Positions 31,635 through 43,320 of a stretch of 64,000 bases of DNA are shown here, one piece after another (position 1 is the first letter of the stretch; each line of letters starts with the position of its first letter). A program made the position numbers and the translations under genes. Source of the DNA: Podospora pseudocomata (Eukaryota; Ascomycota; Sordariomycetes; Sordariales; Podosporaceae); the NCBI RefSeq assembly GCF_035222375.1, contig NW_026946364.1, forward strand, positions 186,001 to 250,000, in the 5' to 3' direction. Under the pieces are notes generated by a model. It worked only from the letters and a program-made list of their open reading frames with translations, was not told where the DNA came from and did not search any database.

Positions 31635-32714
31635 ATGGCCGACCAAGTCCGCGCCAAAATCACGGCCGCCGCCGCCAAAAACAAGGAACTCCTTGCCATC
31701 CTCCAACAAACCGACCACGCCATCCCCTCACTAGAACAACAGCGCCGCCTCGTCAAGGATCTCGAAGGCGAGGTCAGAGCCTCAGACGCGCGCGTCGCAG
31801 CGGTAGACCGCAAGCGCAAAAAGGAATACCACGAACACGAGAAATACCGTGACTCTGTCCTCAAGCGCTTTGCTTACAAGGCTACCGGCAAGCGCGAAAA
31901 GTTTGAACAGAGGGCTGCCAAGGAGGAGCAAGAGTATTTTGAGGCGCTTCAAGAAGAACACCGAGAAACGGAAATCAACAAGGACGTCAAGATTCAGTTG
32001 CAGGAGGCGAGGCGAGTGGCTGCTGACTTGGAGAGGGATGTGGCGAGACATAACGATGTGCAAAAGCAGTTGGATGAGCTGTACGGCAGAATCTTTGGCG
32101 GGCCGACACCGGGGTATCCGGAGGAGGATGAGCAGGAGCGAGAGGCCAATGCAAGGACTCAGGCGTACCAGGCTACCAAGGGCAAGTCAGAGGCGGAGAG
32201 GCAGGCTTTGAAGATTTTGGGAGAGGGTCAGTTGAGGATGAAGAGAGCGCTGGGCTTCATGGAGGAGGCGTTGATGCACTCGAGGCGGGATATGTTTGGT
32301 GGCGGGACCTTTACGGACATGATGGAGCGAAATGCGCTGTCGCAGGCTGAGAGGGAGGTCATGTCGGCAAACATGCTGGTGATGCAGGCTCAGCGCATGA
32401 GCCCAAGAGTCACCAACCTGCCGCAGGTCAATATCGACCAAGGCAACTTGATGATGGATGTATTCTTTGACAACATTTTCACCGACATGGCGTTCCACGA
32501 CAAGATCAAGGCTTCAAGGGAGAGTGTGTTGCGGGCAGCCATGGCGATGGACGGGCAGGTTGCCGCTGCAAGGCAAAGGGTGGCCCAGTTCGAGGGACAG
32601 CTGAGGGTGGAGGAGCAGAGTATGAGGGAGGCTCGCGAAAAGCTGCAAAAGGTCAGAGAGAGGGTGTTTGAGACTGTGGCAGCAAGTACACCACCGCCGG
32701 CATATGAGCCTTGA
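31635..32714 (+). CDS. Coiled-coil protein with C-terminal PPAY motif
   Basis: An intronless gene for 359 residues. Most of the chain is charged and helical with heptad-like spacing, in two blocks (about 1-150 and 290-345) around a Gly/Met/Asn-richer middle (about 215-275). The last residues are TPPPAYEP, a PPxY motif suited to WW domains such as those of Rsp5. No membrane segment or signal peptide. I do not recognise a named family; the length, clean codon bias and Kozak-like start (CACCAAAAAAATGG context) make it a real gene. A trafficking or scaffold role would be a guess. Confidence 0.75.
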   Translation: MADQVRAKITAAAAKNKELLAILQQTDHAIPSLEQQRRLVKDLEGEVRASDARVAAVDRKRKKEYHEHEKYRDSVLKRFAYKATGKREKFEQRAAKEEQEYFEALQEEHRETEINKDVKIQLQEARRVAADLERDVARHNDVQKQLDELYGRIFGGPTPGYPEEDEQEREANARTQAYQATKGKSEAERQALKILGEGQLRMKRALGFMEEALMHSRRDMFGGGTFTDMMERNALSQAEREVMSANMLVMQAQRMSPRVTNLPQVNIDQGNLMMDVFFDNIFTDMAFHDKIKASRESVLRAAMAMDGQVAAARQRVAQFEGQLRVEEQSMREAREKLQKVRERVFETVAASTPPPAYEP

Positions 32715-33490
32715 GATTGTACTCTGAACATTTCCTTCTTTTTTTATGGATTAAGATAGATAGGTAACCTTATGCTGAGATGATGCGCGGCTGCTTCGCT
32801 GCCTTTGTCCCCCCTCCCCACTCTGCACGTCGGAAATATGCTTTGAGCTACTGCCCACCCGTTGACAGCCGGCCAGTTGAATTGCATGCAGATCGAGGTG
32901 GGCCTCTTTCCCGACAGCGATTTTCTCCCTGATGGCTCGCTCCTTCTTCGTAGTTGTTGGCAGATGGATGCGATGGTGCGTTTACCTTAGGTGGTAGCCT
33001 TGTTACAAATCTGGTCCCCTGACCCAGAACGGCTTAGCGACTCCGCCTTCTCCGAGGCCCGCCTGGCTCCTGCCTTCTCCTATCGAGCTCTGCTGTCCTG
33101 TCACTCGAGCAAACGAACGCACAAACTTGGCAGAATTTGCGTTCAAATTTCCATTCTTTGCATCTTTGTTATTCTTTTCTTCTCCGTTGCCCACTGTATT
33201 GCCGGAGACTGGCGTTTGTTTGGCTGTGTGACTGGAGGCTGCCCCCGGTTCGCGAAGCCGAGGCCACCCTTATCTATGCCCCGAGAGTTGCTACACCGCA
33301 CATAGAGTTCTTAGCCCTACCTTACTTGCTTTCGTACCTTAGACTCGCAGCCACAACGTGCCGGCCGACGCCAACCTTGGCTGCCTTACCATCTGGACAT
33401 CAGCATCGCCAGTCCACCGCGCGCTCCATCTCACATGCACTTGAGCTGTTGCTGTCAACATATATAAGGTAGCTCAGTTTCATCGCTACA
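32715..33490. other. Intergenic, no gene recognised
   Basis: 776 bases, CT-rich toward the right. It carries a TATATAA at 33461-33467, only 24 bases before the ATG used for the next gene. Confidence 0.5.
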
Positions 33491-35469
33491 ATGCCTAGAG
33501 TAACAAGGCGGAGTACAAAGCGAAGTAAGTCCTCATATTTCTATCTGGGCGACCACAACTTCTTAACACCACTCGCTACACAGAGGCGGAAGAGGAAGTG
33601 GCGGACAAGACGGCGGTAACTAGCACGAATCAACAATCGCTTCCCAATACAAGGTTTGGGCAAGCTTCTGAAGTTATCACTAGATACTTTGGAATCCAGG
33701 GTGTCCCAAGGCGGTTCACCAAACCGAGTAGTGATAATGGCTCAACGGACAGTATTCACAGCTGCCCACCAAGTTCTGAGGATGAGTACGAGGACGAGGT
33801 GGCCATTGTAGAAGACATGCAGTCTGAACCAGCACCCCAACTGCAAGAAGGTACCGAATCATCCACGTCACTAGTCACCGAGTGGCTATCCACGACTCCC
33901 GAACCGGACAAGGATGACACTCGCTCTATTCCATCGCCTTGGAAAACACGAAAGACAACGTCTGAAACGAGCACACTGTCAGCCTCGAAAGAACATCAGC
34001 CTTGTTCACCTCTCAATTCGCAAGACCTACACCATCAGAGCGATTCGATGGACATTGATCCGCCAAGATCGCCGCAACAGACATCACTCAGCTTCAAACC
34101 CATCGAACCGCCTTCAACCGACTTTGAGTTCCAGGTCCAGTACAACACCATTTCAGGAAACAAGCTGAAAACCCGATCACTCTCTCCATATGTTAGCGGC
34201 AGTCCTCTAGGCGGCGAATCTGAATTGGTTCAACGTCCTCATTCAATACCTCCCGAGCGAACTACACCCAACCTAGTCCTCGAAACAGTGTTGGGTTGCT
34301 CCGACTTGTTTAATAGAGGGGATGCCTCAGCTTCACAGGCTGACATCAGCGAGTCTTTGGTTGACGACCAACTTCATCTGCCAATCCTGCCTGGTGAACA
34401 GATACCAATAACTGAACATCAGATTTCAGCATGGAACCCTTCGTCTTCACGCAGTTCCAGTCCTCTATCGTCACCTCCCGACTCACCGACCATGCAATTG
34501 CTTGATATGATAAACTTTCCAGTCTCGGCTACTCCCTCAGCCCTGGAATCTGCCGACTCTGCAACACTTCCAACGACCGAGGCGTGCTCCGAACCCAGAA
34601 CTAGCCCAGTGTATGAGACGAGCGTGCAAGCCCTAGATCAAGCTATTGTTGTTCCGTTATCCGCTCAGCCAGCACCCATCCCAGATCACTCCTATCTACT
34701 TCGGCCATCTGTGCAATCAGCACCCGCCCCGGTTCGACATGCTGTCCCTTTGAGCAAGATGGACAAAGTGCCTAGGGTCGCAAGTCAAGTCCCCAAGAAG
34801 CGAGCACTAGTTGTAGGCTCAAGGGAAGAACGCGACATCCTGGTGAGACTGTATGTGCAAGAGGCCGGCGAGCTGACAACAATAAAGACTAAGCTGTCCT
34901 ATCTCGGTAATCGAATTGGACAGGTCAAGGGCGTGAAAGAGACCGAGAGGATGCTGAGAATTCTGGGGCAGGCGGAAGATGATGGCGAGTTGACACTGAG
35001 GTCTATTCACAGAAAACGGGCGGAGGAGATTAGGCAGCGAGATGCCAAGGTTGAGGGGCAGAATGCGAAACAGGTCAAGAGTGGTGAAGAACGGAGTGGG
35101 AGTCTTTCAACTTCTAACATTAAGAATATTGTTGGGGATGGCGCTGTTGCTGCTAAAGTTGGGGCTGCGGACAGCACTTACACTGATATTTCCATGACTG
35201 ATGTTGGGGACAAGGTCGATGTCGACAGCGGTGCCAATCTTGAGCAACCCGCGGTTACCAAAGGCAAGACTGCGGCTAAGGAGGAGCATATTGAGGATAT
35301 GATCCATGTATGCATGGGACTCTTTACAAGCCGGCAGGACCTGGCTAGGACGACGAAGGCGGCCGGGGCGAACGCAGGAAACGAGACGGCCGGGAATCCC
35401 TTGGAATCATGGGCGCTTCACACCTGCGCTAAATGCCGACTTTGGGCGATGGAGGAAGAAGGCATTTGA
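33491..35469 (+). CDS. Large disordered protein, unrecognised
   Basis: Two exons, 33491-33524 and 33584-35469 (intron 59 bases), encode 639 residues. The N-terminus is basic (MPRVTRRSTKRK), a possible nuclear signal. Residues about 40-400 are Ser/Thr/Pro-rich with acidic patches and look disordered. A conserved-looking helical part lies at about 410-500 (EERDILVRLYVQEAGEL, then ETERMLRILGQ), and the C-terminus contains a Cys-X2-Cys pair in HTCAKCRLW. I cannot name the family. Codon use is less biased than in the enzyme genes, consistent with a low-level regulator. Confidence 0.7.
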
Positions 35470-35689
35470 TAGACTGGTACAAGATAGATAGTCGTTGCTC
35501 GTTTCTTCTTGTTGCTCTTCATTAGAAAGCTTAATCATGACCTTGGTACAGAATACCTGAAACATGCTTCTGGAAGCGACGCGCAGTCACCTTGTTATTG
35601 ATATGTGATGATCTATTGATAAGTCACGTATAGATGCGATAAAGTGTACTTTTCTTCCTAATTCAGGTCACCACCCTGCTGTCAAATGT

Positions 35690-37151
35690 TCAGGGAGCCG
35701 CGGGGGCAGTCTCAACAATCTCCACATATCGGAGAGTGATCTCGTACTTGGTGTCGGACGGCGCCGAACTCGTCGAAGACATAAAGGCCGCGAGGTTTCC
35801 AACGGGGTACATCCACCCGCCAACACGATACAGAACAACCGGAGCGACTGTGTTGGTGGTTCAGCAAACTTTGTCGGTTTCTTGAAAGGGGATTGGGGCC
35901 AACAACTTACCGCTTCCATCGGGGATGACCCAATTCCAGCCGATTGAGCCTGTCTCTGTGTCCAGAGTCCACTGTTACCAAGAGGCAGTTAGCAAGCGTG
36001 ACCCACCAGATCAAAAGGGGCAACGTACAATGTCCGTGGCGTGGCAAAACTGTGCGTCGCAGACATATGGTTCGTTGGCGGATGCTGTTGGTTTTAGAGG
36101 TTAGCATTCTCACCATTCCTCGGGGGACACATATGCAGGCGGCGGGGAACTCTTACTCAACGGAACGTAGTCCGTGCTGCCACTAAATGGTTATAACAAA
36201 GCACAGGTTAGTTTGTCTGGCTCAACAAGGGCAGTGCGGCACATACTAGTACGTCTCTATCCTGGTGGTCCCGCCCACAGTCCTGAAACCGAGCGCCCGG
36301 GTGGCCTCACCGCCGACGGGTTGAATCCTGATGCCGGAGGAGGAGGTGCTTTGGTCATCAGGGATGGTGATGGTAAAGCGGCGGGCGCTGTTTTGGTTAG
36401 TGGCGATGTTGGGGCTGGCAGCGTTGGAGATCCAGCCGACGGATTGACCTGTGGATTTCCTCAGGACTTGGATCGCAACGCTGATGGTTGTTGACGAGGG
36501 GGCGGGGGGGGCGAGGGTCTCTGTTGCTGTCACGGTGGACACGAGAGTGGAAATGACGGTTGACGTGGCTGGCTCGGTGACGGTGACGGCGTTGTCTGGG
36601 TTGATGTGGGTGATGGTTGTGGTGGACAGGGGGATGGCGCTGGACCTGTCGAGGCAGTGGCAGGCTGAGGAGATTCGGGTGTCTGGGTAGGCGTCTTCGC
36701 CGGAGGGGAGCCAGGTGGGGAGGGAGGCAAGGGCAGTGTCACGGCGATGCTTCTTGTATTCGGTTACTGCGATCGCTTGGGAGGTGGGAGCAACGGGAGC
36801 AGAGACGGTAACAGTGACGGAGGAGATGTCTGAGATGACTTGGGTGACGGTTGTGGCTTGAGTCACGGTGATGACTCTGGGAGTGAGGTCAGTTATCTGA
36901 GCTTTTGAGAGAAAAAGAGACTGCCTGACTTACACCTCCTCAGTGGCCGTGACTTCGGCGGTTTCCAAGGGAAGACCCAACACACTGCTGCAGAATGGAA
37001 GGGCCTCGGAGAAGACGTCCTCGGAACGCAAGAGCACGAGAAGCTCATCACTCGCCTTGCAGCTGTTGCAGCGAGCAGAAACTCCAGAAATGAGTGTGGT
37101 GGCGGCTTGTAGCAGCAACAGCCAGCCGCTTTTGGTGACAGGAGCCATCAT
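35690..37151 (-). CDS. Secreted Ser/Thr-rich protein, six exons
   Basis: Exons 36934-37151, 36247-36876, 36157-36182, 36029-36084, 35911-35971 and 35690-35847 encode 382 residues. Residues 1-26 form a signal peptide ending GVSA. The middle is rich in Thr/Val/Ser/Pro and O-glycosylation-prone; paired cysteines occur early (RCNSCKASD), in ACHC, and in YVCDAQFC. The C-terminal part, split over four tiny exons including one of 26 bases, has Trp/Tyr-rich segments (GSIGWNWVIPDGS, VVLYRVGGWMYP). Every splice keeps the frame and reaches a stop. No named domain is recognised. It is probably an extracellular or wall protein. The neighbour upstream (37588) is also secreted and on the same strand. Confidence 0.75.
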
Positions 37152-37235
37152 GTTTACCTAGTTACAACTCACTTAACAAAAGCGACAAAAAGAGGGATCA
37201 AACGAGCGACTTGAAGGCGATACCTTCATGAAGGA

Positions 37236-37245
37236 AATATATAAA
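37236..37245 (-). promoter_or_regulatory. TATA-like element of the six-exon secreted gene
   Basis: On the minus strand TTTATATATT lies 85-95 bases upstream of the ATG at 37151, in the right orientation and distance for a promoter element. Confidence 0.5.
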
Positions 37246-37587
37246 CAACATAAAAACCGCGGGAGTGGCGCACATTTTGATCATCATCACCTGGACGCAG
37301 GGCTGAAAGGAGGTGCCAGGGTGTAAGCCGTTAGCGCCTCAGTTTGCAGGGCCTGGACCGCTGTAGCGGGTCATCGGCACGCTGAATGGGGAAAGAGGAT
37401 TCCCATAATTCTGTCAATAGCGCCATCGAAAAGCAGCTAAAAGGCCCTTAAAAAGAAGCTTGGTGTTCCAAAATTGCATTCGCTACAGTTCCCTGTCTCA
37501 CGGATATATATTTACACGTGTTTCTCTCCCCACCACCTGGGCAGGCAGCGTTCTAGAATATCACTTCTAGATCTCCTCTCTTGACAT

Positions 37588-38537
37588 CTACACCATGATC
37601 AAACCGCCAAACACGGCCGCGAGGGCAGTCAAGCCCAAGACGTACACCGAGGAAGCCTTGATACCAGCAGCAGCATTGGTGTCGGTGTCTCCACCTTGAC
37701 CACCAGCATTGTTGTTGTTGCCACCGTTGCCGCCCTGGTTGTTGAGGCCCTGGGGAGCACTTGTTCCATTGCCCCCGTTGGCACCAGTGTCAATCACAAA
37801 GTAGGTCGCCCCAATGGCAGGGCCGAGGCCAAGCTGAGTCCTCCAGCGGGAGAGCTATGTCTCATTGTCAGTTTTCACCATGGACATCATCATGACGAGA
37901 AGAATAACCTTACGTTCCAGTTCGCAACCTCCCTCTCCATCCCCACACTCTCAAACCCAGCAGTGTTAAACCTGGCCGGCTGGGTGTACAAAGCCATGAT
38001 GTACCGATGCACGCCCGAGTTGGCATCTGGCTTCGGCGCAGTAAAGTTGGTAAACGGCGCGCCCGAATTCGGCGGCCTCGCCAACCTCTGTGCCGTGCTC
38101 AACACACTCGAGTTTTGCCCGTTCAGCGTGAAATTACCCGCCAACCAATGTCTCAGGTTGCGAGCGGTGGGGTTGCTCCTCGCGGGCGCGTCGGCATCCA
38201 ACAGATAAATCAGGTACCGCGTCTGAGCGGTGATGTTGGTCGCATTGTTGAGGTTCTCGACGGAAAACTCAATGGGGAGGGTGCTGATCTCGTTGACGGT
38301 GAGGGAGGAACCCGGGATGAGGAGCTCGCTGTGGTTGGAGTCGCCTTCGGTTTTGTAGGTGGCATAGAATGACACGGCTGGGTCGAGGGCAGGGATGACT
38401 TCGGGGACGATGCCCGAGTTGACAAAGGCGTTTTTGAAGGAGAGGGTAGAGACGGACTCGGCGTTGTCGTCTGCGAGGGAGACGCTGGCCAGGGCCAAGA
38501 GGGAAAGGGGGAGGGATTTGGAGACTGTTGGATACAT
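37588..38537 (-). CDS. Secreted PEBP-family protein with GPI-type C-terminus
   Basis: Two exons, 37914-38537 and 37588-37854 (intron 59 bases), encode 296 residues. Residues 1-22 are a signal peptide. The body is a phosphatidylethanolamine-binding protein fold: the ligand-site motif DADAP (114-118), His130-Trp131 in LRHWLAGNF, and the GVHRYI motif (175-180). Several Asn-X-Ser/Thr sites are present. After residue about 235 comes a Gly/Asn-rich linker, then a small-residue stretch and a hydrophobic end (VYVLGLTALAAVFGGLIMV) typical of GPI attachment. Intracellular PEBPs bind phospholipids or inhibit kinases and proteases; secreted fungal relatives are poorly characterised. It would sit on the plasma membrane or wall. 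The adjoining secreted gene at 35690 lies 436 bases downstream. Confidence 0.85.
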
Positions 38538-39230
38538 TTTCGAGGTAAATTAGGTAGGTATACTGATCAACAGCTGTGTAGTTGGAATAATAATACAACG
38601 CTAGTGTCCGGCACTGCCAGAATGAAACACTCGAAATGTCTAAGAAAAGATGGTACTGGAATTGCCAGATGAAGAGAGAAAGAGAAAAAACTTCCGATGG
38701 ATGAAAAGACGTGGAGGTAGGTAGATATAAATCCCAAAACCTCGCTCAGACAATTGATCCGGCACACGAACACGGGGTAAAAACATCCGGCCGTTGATCG
38801 TGAACCGTTTCCGAGAGGCGCAAAGAGGGGAGATCACACACGCCGTGCCTCTCTTGGCACTGCTACCCCTGACTCCTTTTGCATGTGCGCAGGTGTTTTA
38901 TCCCAACTCTGCAGCACAGCGACCATGTTTCAGGTTTTCTGTACACTGCCAAATTCATACCTTGATGGCGTATCCTGCCTGTGCTACCAACAAAAAAGAA
39001 ACGTCAAGTCACTAGGGGGATTTGTTTCCACTTGTGTGCCAAGTTCTTGGAGGCCACGACCACGGGTAAAACGGCGGCCTCATTTGAAGACATCAGACTG
39101 GAAGAGAAAATAAAGAGACTAAATTACACGTAATAAAACAAAGGGTATCTTCTTTGAATCAGATTGGGTGACCAAGACAACTCTAACCCCCGGGTTCTTC
39201 TTTCTTTTCTCTACCTCTTTCGCTTTTGGG
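38538..39230. other. Intergenic, no gene recognised
   Basis: 693 bases: promoter of the PEBP gene on the left side and 3' flank of the rhodopsin-fold gene. Nothing else seen. Confidence 0.4.
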
Positions 39231-40521
39231 TCAAACATAGTTTTGCCCTCTATCTGGCAAGTCTCTTGGGTGGGCGGGATAAGGAATGGCGATGCCTGGC
39301 TCGCTGTAGGAGACAGTCTGTTGTGGAGGTTTCTATTAGCTGATGTCAACAAGACCGAAAGGCTTGGACGAGAACAGAGAAAAACTCACAACATCGTGTT
39401 GAACTAGGATCTCCTCCTGGGACTCCATCGCGTCCAAGCTGCCCTGCATCGATTTCTTTTCTTTTGAAATTGATCCCATCCGCACACTCTTGCTGATGGA
39501 TTGCTTGCCGGTGAGCTTGCTTCCTCCTGCAGAATGCTGGTTTGACCGGTTTGCTGAGTTGCGAGAGTGGACGGTGATGAGGACCTTGAGGGCGGGCAGG
39601 GTGCCAACAATGACGGCTGACAAGAGTGTCAGTTTTCTTTTTGATCGCCAGCATGACGGAGATAAGAGAAGAGAGCAACTTACAGATCGAAGCGGCAAGA
39701 GTCGACCAGATCATGAGCAATGTCAGATTGACAAACATCTTTTCCACCAACACCTGCTTTGCCCTGATGATGGCAAAAGCAATCATGACAAAACCCAGGC
39801 CAAAGACGGCAACCAGTCCGACCTTTTGTCTCAAAGTGACCTTGACGTTATAGATCAACCTCAGGGGCATAGCCATAACTGTTTCCAGCACTTGTCAGCA
39901 TTGCCATCAGCTTGCATAAGTTGATTGCGGGAACTCACTGCACAGATCTGTAAAAACATCAATGGTAGTGCTGAAGTAGACACTGAAGTTTGATGCCCAC
40001 ACATGCTCCGGCTTTGCGCATGTCGCAAACCCAAAGAAGTTTTTGACATCGCCCCCGCACGACACCGTCAACGTGACCAAGCACCCTCCATACGCCAGCA
40101 AGCAAAACAGCGCCAAAAGATACCAAACCCTGCGGTAGACGGGCAAGTCCCGGAAGATCTTCCAGTAGAGAGTCAGAAACGCGGCCTTGACGCTCCAGAG
40201 TGTCGACCAGTAAAGAATGACGATGGGAAACTGAAAGAGAAGATAACGCTCCGTTTCTTCAATGATGCCCACTATTGGGGCGGTGCCGGCCAAGACTCCG
40301 GCGATGTAGTACAACGAGGGAAGTTGTATCGTTTCGAGAACACATAGCGATAGTAAGCATGTTAGGGCAAAGAAGATGCAGTAGTCGTCAACTGTGGGCA
40401 ATGATGTCCTTGCTCGGACGGCTGTCCGGAGAGCAACCAACACAAAAGCTGTTCCAAAGCAGGTCCAGATGATGGCGCGCAGGGTGTCTTCGGGAACGGT
40501 GGCCGCGTCGATGGTGTCCAT
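39231..40521 (-). CDS. Seven-helix fungal rhodopsin-fold integral membrane protein
   Basis: Four exons, 39939-40521, 39684-39878, 39390-39616 and 39231-39317, encode 363 residues. The protein has about seven hydrophobic helices, the DDYCIFFALTCL segment after helix 1, the WKIFRDLPVYRRVWYLLAL loop and helix, and helix starts with MPLRLIYNVKVTLRQK, all typical of the fungal rhodopsin domain (DUF/PF20684 type, Pth11-like without a CFEM domain). The cytoplasmic tail is Ser/Lys-rich and ends in a tyrosine-containing SYSEP segment reached by the last splice. Members are plasma-membrane proteins of mostly unknown ligand. The retinal-binding lysine of true opsins is not seen. Start taken at the methionine before the first helix; another ATG lies 60 bases upstream at 40581. 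Confidence 0.85.
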
Positions 40522-42305
40522 CTTGCCCACGAGGTGTAAGTGAAGGGACGGTCCGGTGTCAGTCAGGTGTTTTGGTGGCACGGGGACTCGGAACAGAGGG
40601 CAAAGGAGGGTAAGACAAGGCCATTGGGGGCCCGTGCCGTATATGAAGATGGGGACTCTATCCTGATATTGCGAGGGATTTCATTATGGGCAGCCTGGAA
40701 ATACATATGGGCTGATGTCGAGCATCAGTGGCGGACTGGAGTGATAGCTCGAGGTGCCATTTACGGCCATTGTTGGCCTCGATCAAAGGAGTGTATGCAG
40801 GCCAAGACAGCGGCCTCTTCCAACAACTCGGGATAACGCCTCTCGTTCGTCCAACGGCAATAGGGCTGTCACACGGTCTTTTGTTTGCTACTGGTCGGTT
40901 GATTTCGATACTTTGGCGCGCTGGGCGAAGACATGTCGACTCTGGCATGTGAGTGGTTGACACAGCTTCGGCAATGAATTGTAAGCCCCGGCTGGACCTG
41001 CAGTGGAGGTGCAGGGGAGAAGCAACACAAGAAAGACAGCGACCAGTCAGTTGGAAACTTCCCCGCGTTGTGTTATCGGCACCTGGCTATCGCGCGATGC
41101 GATTGGTCGACAAATCTTTGCAGCTGCAGAAGAATTTCCCCCCAAAAGGGAAACAGCTCCAAGCGCGCACACAACTCCAGCCAGGAACTGGATTCCTTGG
41201 AACGCAGCGAAGGCAGCACCAGATCACGGGGTCAGTCATGAGGTGGATTATATCATCCGCCCATGCCCCCCGCCAAACTCGGCGTGCAATTCGTTCCCTT
41301 TCGATTTTCTGGTTTTGTTTTTGATGACTCTGTGATGGATCCAATCTGCCTTGAGTAATCCTCTCAAATCCTCAGGTGGCCTTATCGTTCGGCCCAGCCG
41401 CCGAAAGACCCCGCCCTCAATCACACCTTATCACCCGGTTCCCGACTCACTCCATCATCCTCCCACTCACCTTTGTCTCACCTCGCGCGTCACTCACCTT
41501 TTGGGCATGGTGTGTGCTGGCAGCATGAACACCATTCGACCCAACAAGATTTCTCAGGCACTCAGGGTCTTCCCAGCGGGCCGGGCATCAACTGTTTTTG
41601 TTTTTCTGGTTCCTGTCGTCGTCGCACTCGCTTCAAGGCTAACACGTTCTGAATGATGTCAGGCACCCCACTGATCTGGCAGACAGCCAAATTCCGAAAA
41701 GCCGGAATGCGGCGCATTGTGGTTCGCTGCACCCGCTTCACCACGTCACTCGGGCGCTCGTCCATGCGGGTTTTGCATGGCTCTGCTCTTGGACTCGAGG
41801 CCATTGGATCAATATTGAATGCATCTTCTCGGTGGCCCAAAGGCACGAATGCCATTCTGACACGACACCGCCCGTATTCGATCACTGCATGCACCTCTCT
41901 GTTCTCGAAGCCGTTGCTCTCTGAGCCTAGCGTCAACGCCCCGAGCAGGGAACCACGGAGCTGAGCGGAGACACGGCCCCATGTCTTGACCGCCACGTCG
42001 CCGAGCCCGACCTTATTGATGGCGATTAAGACCAAAAAAGCAAGGTAAAAAGCCTCAGGAAAATTCCACGAGGTTGGGGAGAAAAAAGCTTGACGCCGTC
42101 ATCATCTATCTGTACTTAACAATGCCGTCCCCATCCCTTCCACTTCGAGCCCGGGTTCCTCTTCTCGAGCCGAGGAGGAGGGTATGATGGATTGCATCTT
42201 GCAGCATACTTGAACACCATCACAGCGCCATGCTGATGCTCTAACGACACGACCATATCAATAATATTTTTTTTCCGATAACGATACGATACGATAACGA
42301 TAACG
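40522..42305. promoter_or_regulatory. Divergent intergenic region, 1.8 kb
   Basis: Lies between the starts of the rhodopsin-fold gene (minus) and the secreted-protein gene (plus). It carries several CCCC/GGGG stretches and a 157-codon minus frame (41562-42035) with no recognisable similarity. The right end has the CGATA repeat listed separately. Confidence 0.45.
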
Positions 42306-42308
42306 ATG
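42276..42308 (+). repeat. CGATA(A) repeat running into a start codon
   Basis: CGATA begins at 42276, 42282, 42287, 42292 and 42298, and the next copy at 42304 reads CGATG, supplying the start codon at 42306. Three of the units are CGATAA, which matches the HGATAR target of fungal GATA factors. Such a repeat may be leader sequence only, a GATA-factor site cluster, or a slippage-prone tract that changes leader length. Confidence 0.85.
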
Positions 42309-43320
42309 TTACGACTCAACTTTCTCATCCTCTGGGCGGCAGCAGCATCACTGTTTGCATCCGCTCTTCCCATTTCAGACGTTTCCGAAGAAGAGATCAA
42401 CACGCCAACGCCAGAACCGAAAAAGACGTTTTGGAAGAGCTTCAATCCCAACACCGACTTCCGAAACCGCAACTTCAACACCATCTCCCGCATCTACAAC
42501 CTCACCGTCTACCCCAACCAGGTACCCATCTTGACCTTTGGGGGCGCAGCGTTTGTTCCAAAAGGACTCTTTGCCCAAAATGTTGTTGGCCGTGTTGACC
42601 CAGTCGGCAACTTCACCGGTTTTGAACACTCGATTGAGTACTTCTTTGCGCTCTCGCCATTGCCGCAGGCCAACCCATCCTCTGCCGCCATCACCAGCTA
42701 CAAGATTGTCGAGTTTTCGTCCGAGTGCAGGGACATCGCCGCCAGCGTCGTGTACCTCTACACCAGCGTCGTCAACCCTGGCTCACCGGATCACGGAAAG
42801 CCACTGCCTCCGTTGAAGCAGGTGGCCTTCTGGAAGTTCAACAAGGAGGGCGAGGTGGAAAAGTATGACGCCTGGATTCCGAACCTGAACAGCTGGGTGA
42901 CGAGGACGACAATGGCGAGTCTCGGGAATCCCGAGTTCCAGTTGGAAAGCATCAGGCAGATCTGCTACGGGACGCAGGCGAGGTGCTACGGCCCGAATCA
43001 GCAGTGGGACAGCATCGAGGACTGTGTTGTGGGATTGGCCAAGAAGAACTACGGGACGTATGATGAGGCTTGGGGTGACAATGTCGTCTGCAGAACCATT
43101 CATTTGGTGCTCACGCAGACCAGACCCGATGTAAATCTCTTTCTCTCTGCGGACAGACAACAACTGAGACAAGTGACTAACCGCTTCACAACAGGTCCAT
43201 TGCCCACACGTTGGCCCCACAGGAGGCGGCAAATGTGTCGACGTGGAGTACCCCGAGAACTACTTCTCGGACAAGTGGCTCTACGGAGAGGAGACTGGCG
43301 AGACTTTTGTCTGCAAATGA
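42306..43320 (+). CDS. Secreted protein of unknown family
   Basis: Two exons, 42306-43130 and 43195-43320 (intron 64 bases), encode 316 residues. Residues 1-20 form a signal peptide (ending FASA). The mature part starts acidic and Pro-rich, then carries a folded-looking region with aromatic-rich segments (FEHSIEYFFALSP, VYLYTSVVNPGS, AFWKFNKEGEVEKYDAWIPNL). Eight or so cysteines are concentrated in the second half (ICYGTQARCYG, VVCRT, HCPH, KCVDV, FVCK at the end), suggesting a disulphide-bonded extracellular domain. I do not recognise the family. The splice restores the frame and ends with a clean TGA. The start codon lies at the end of the CGATA repeat. Confidence 0.8.

Noticed and set aside
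41562-42035. 157-codon minus-strand frame between divergent genes
   Set aside because: No family motif; located in a promoter region and starting within sequence that looks like leader DNA.
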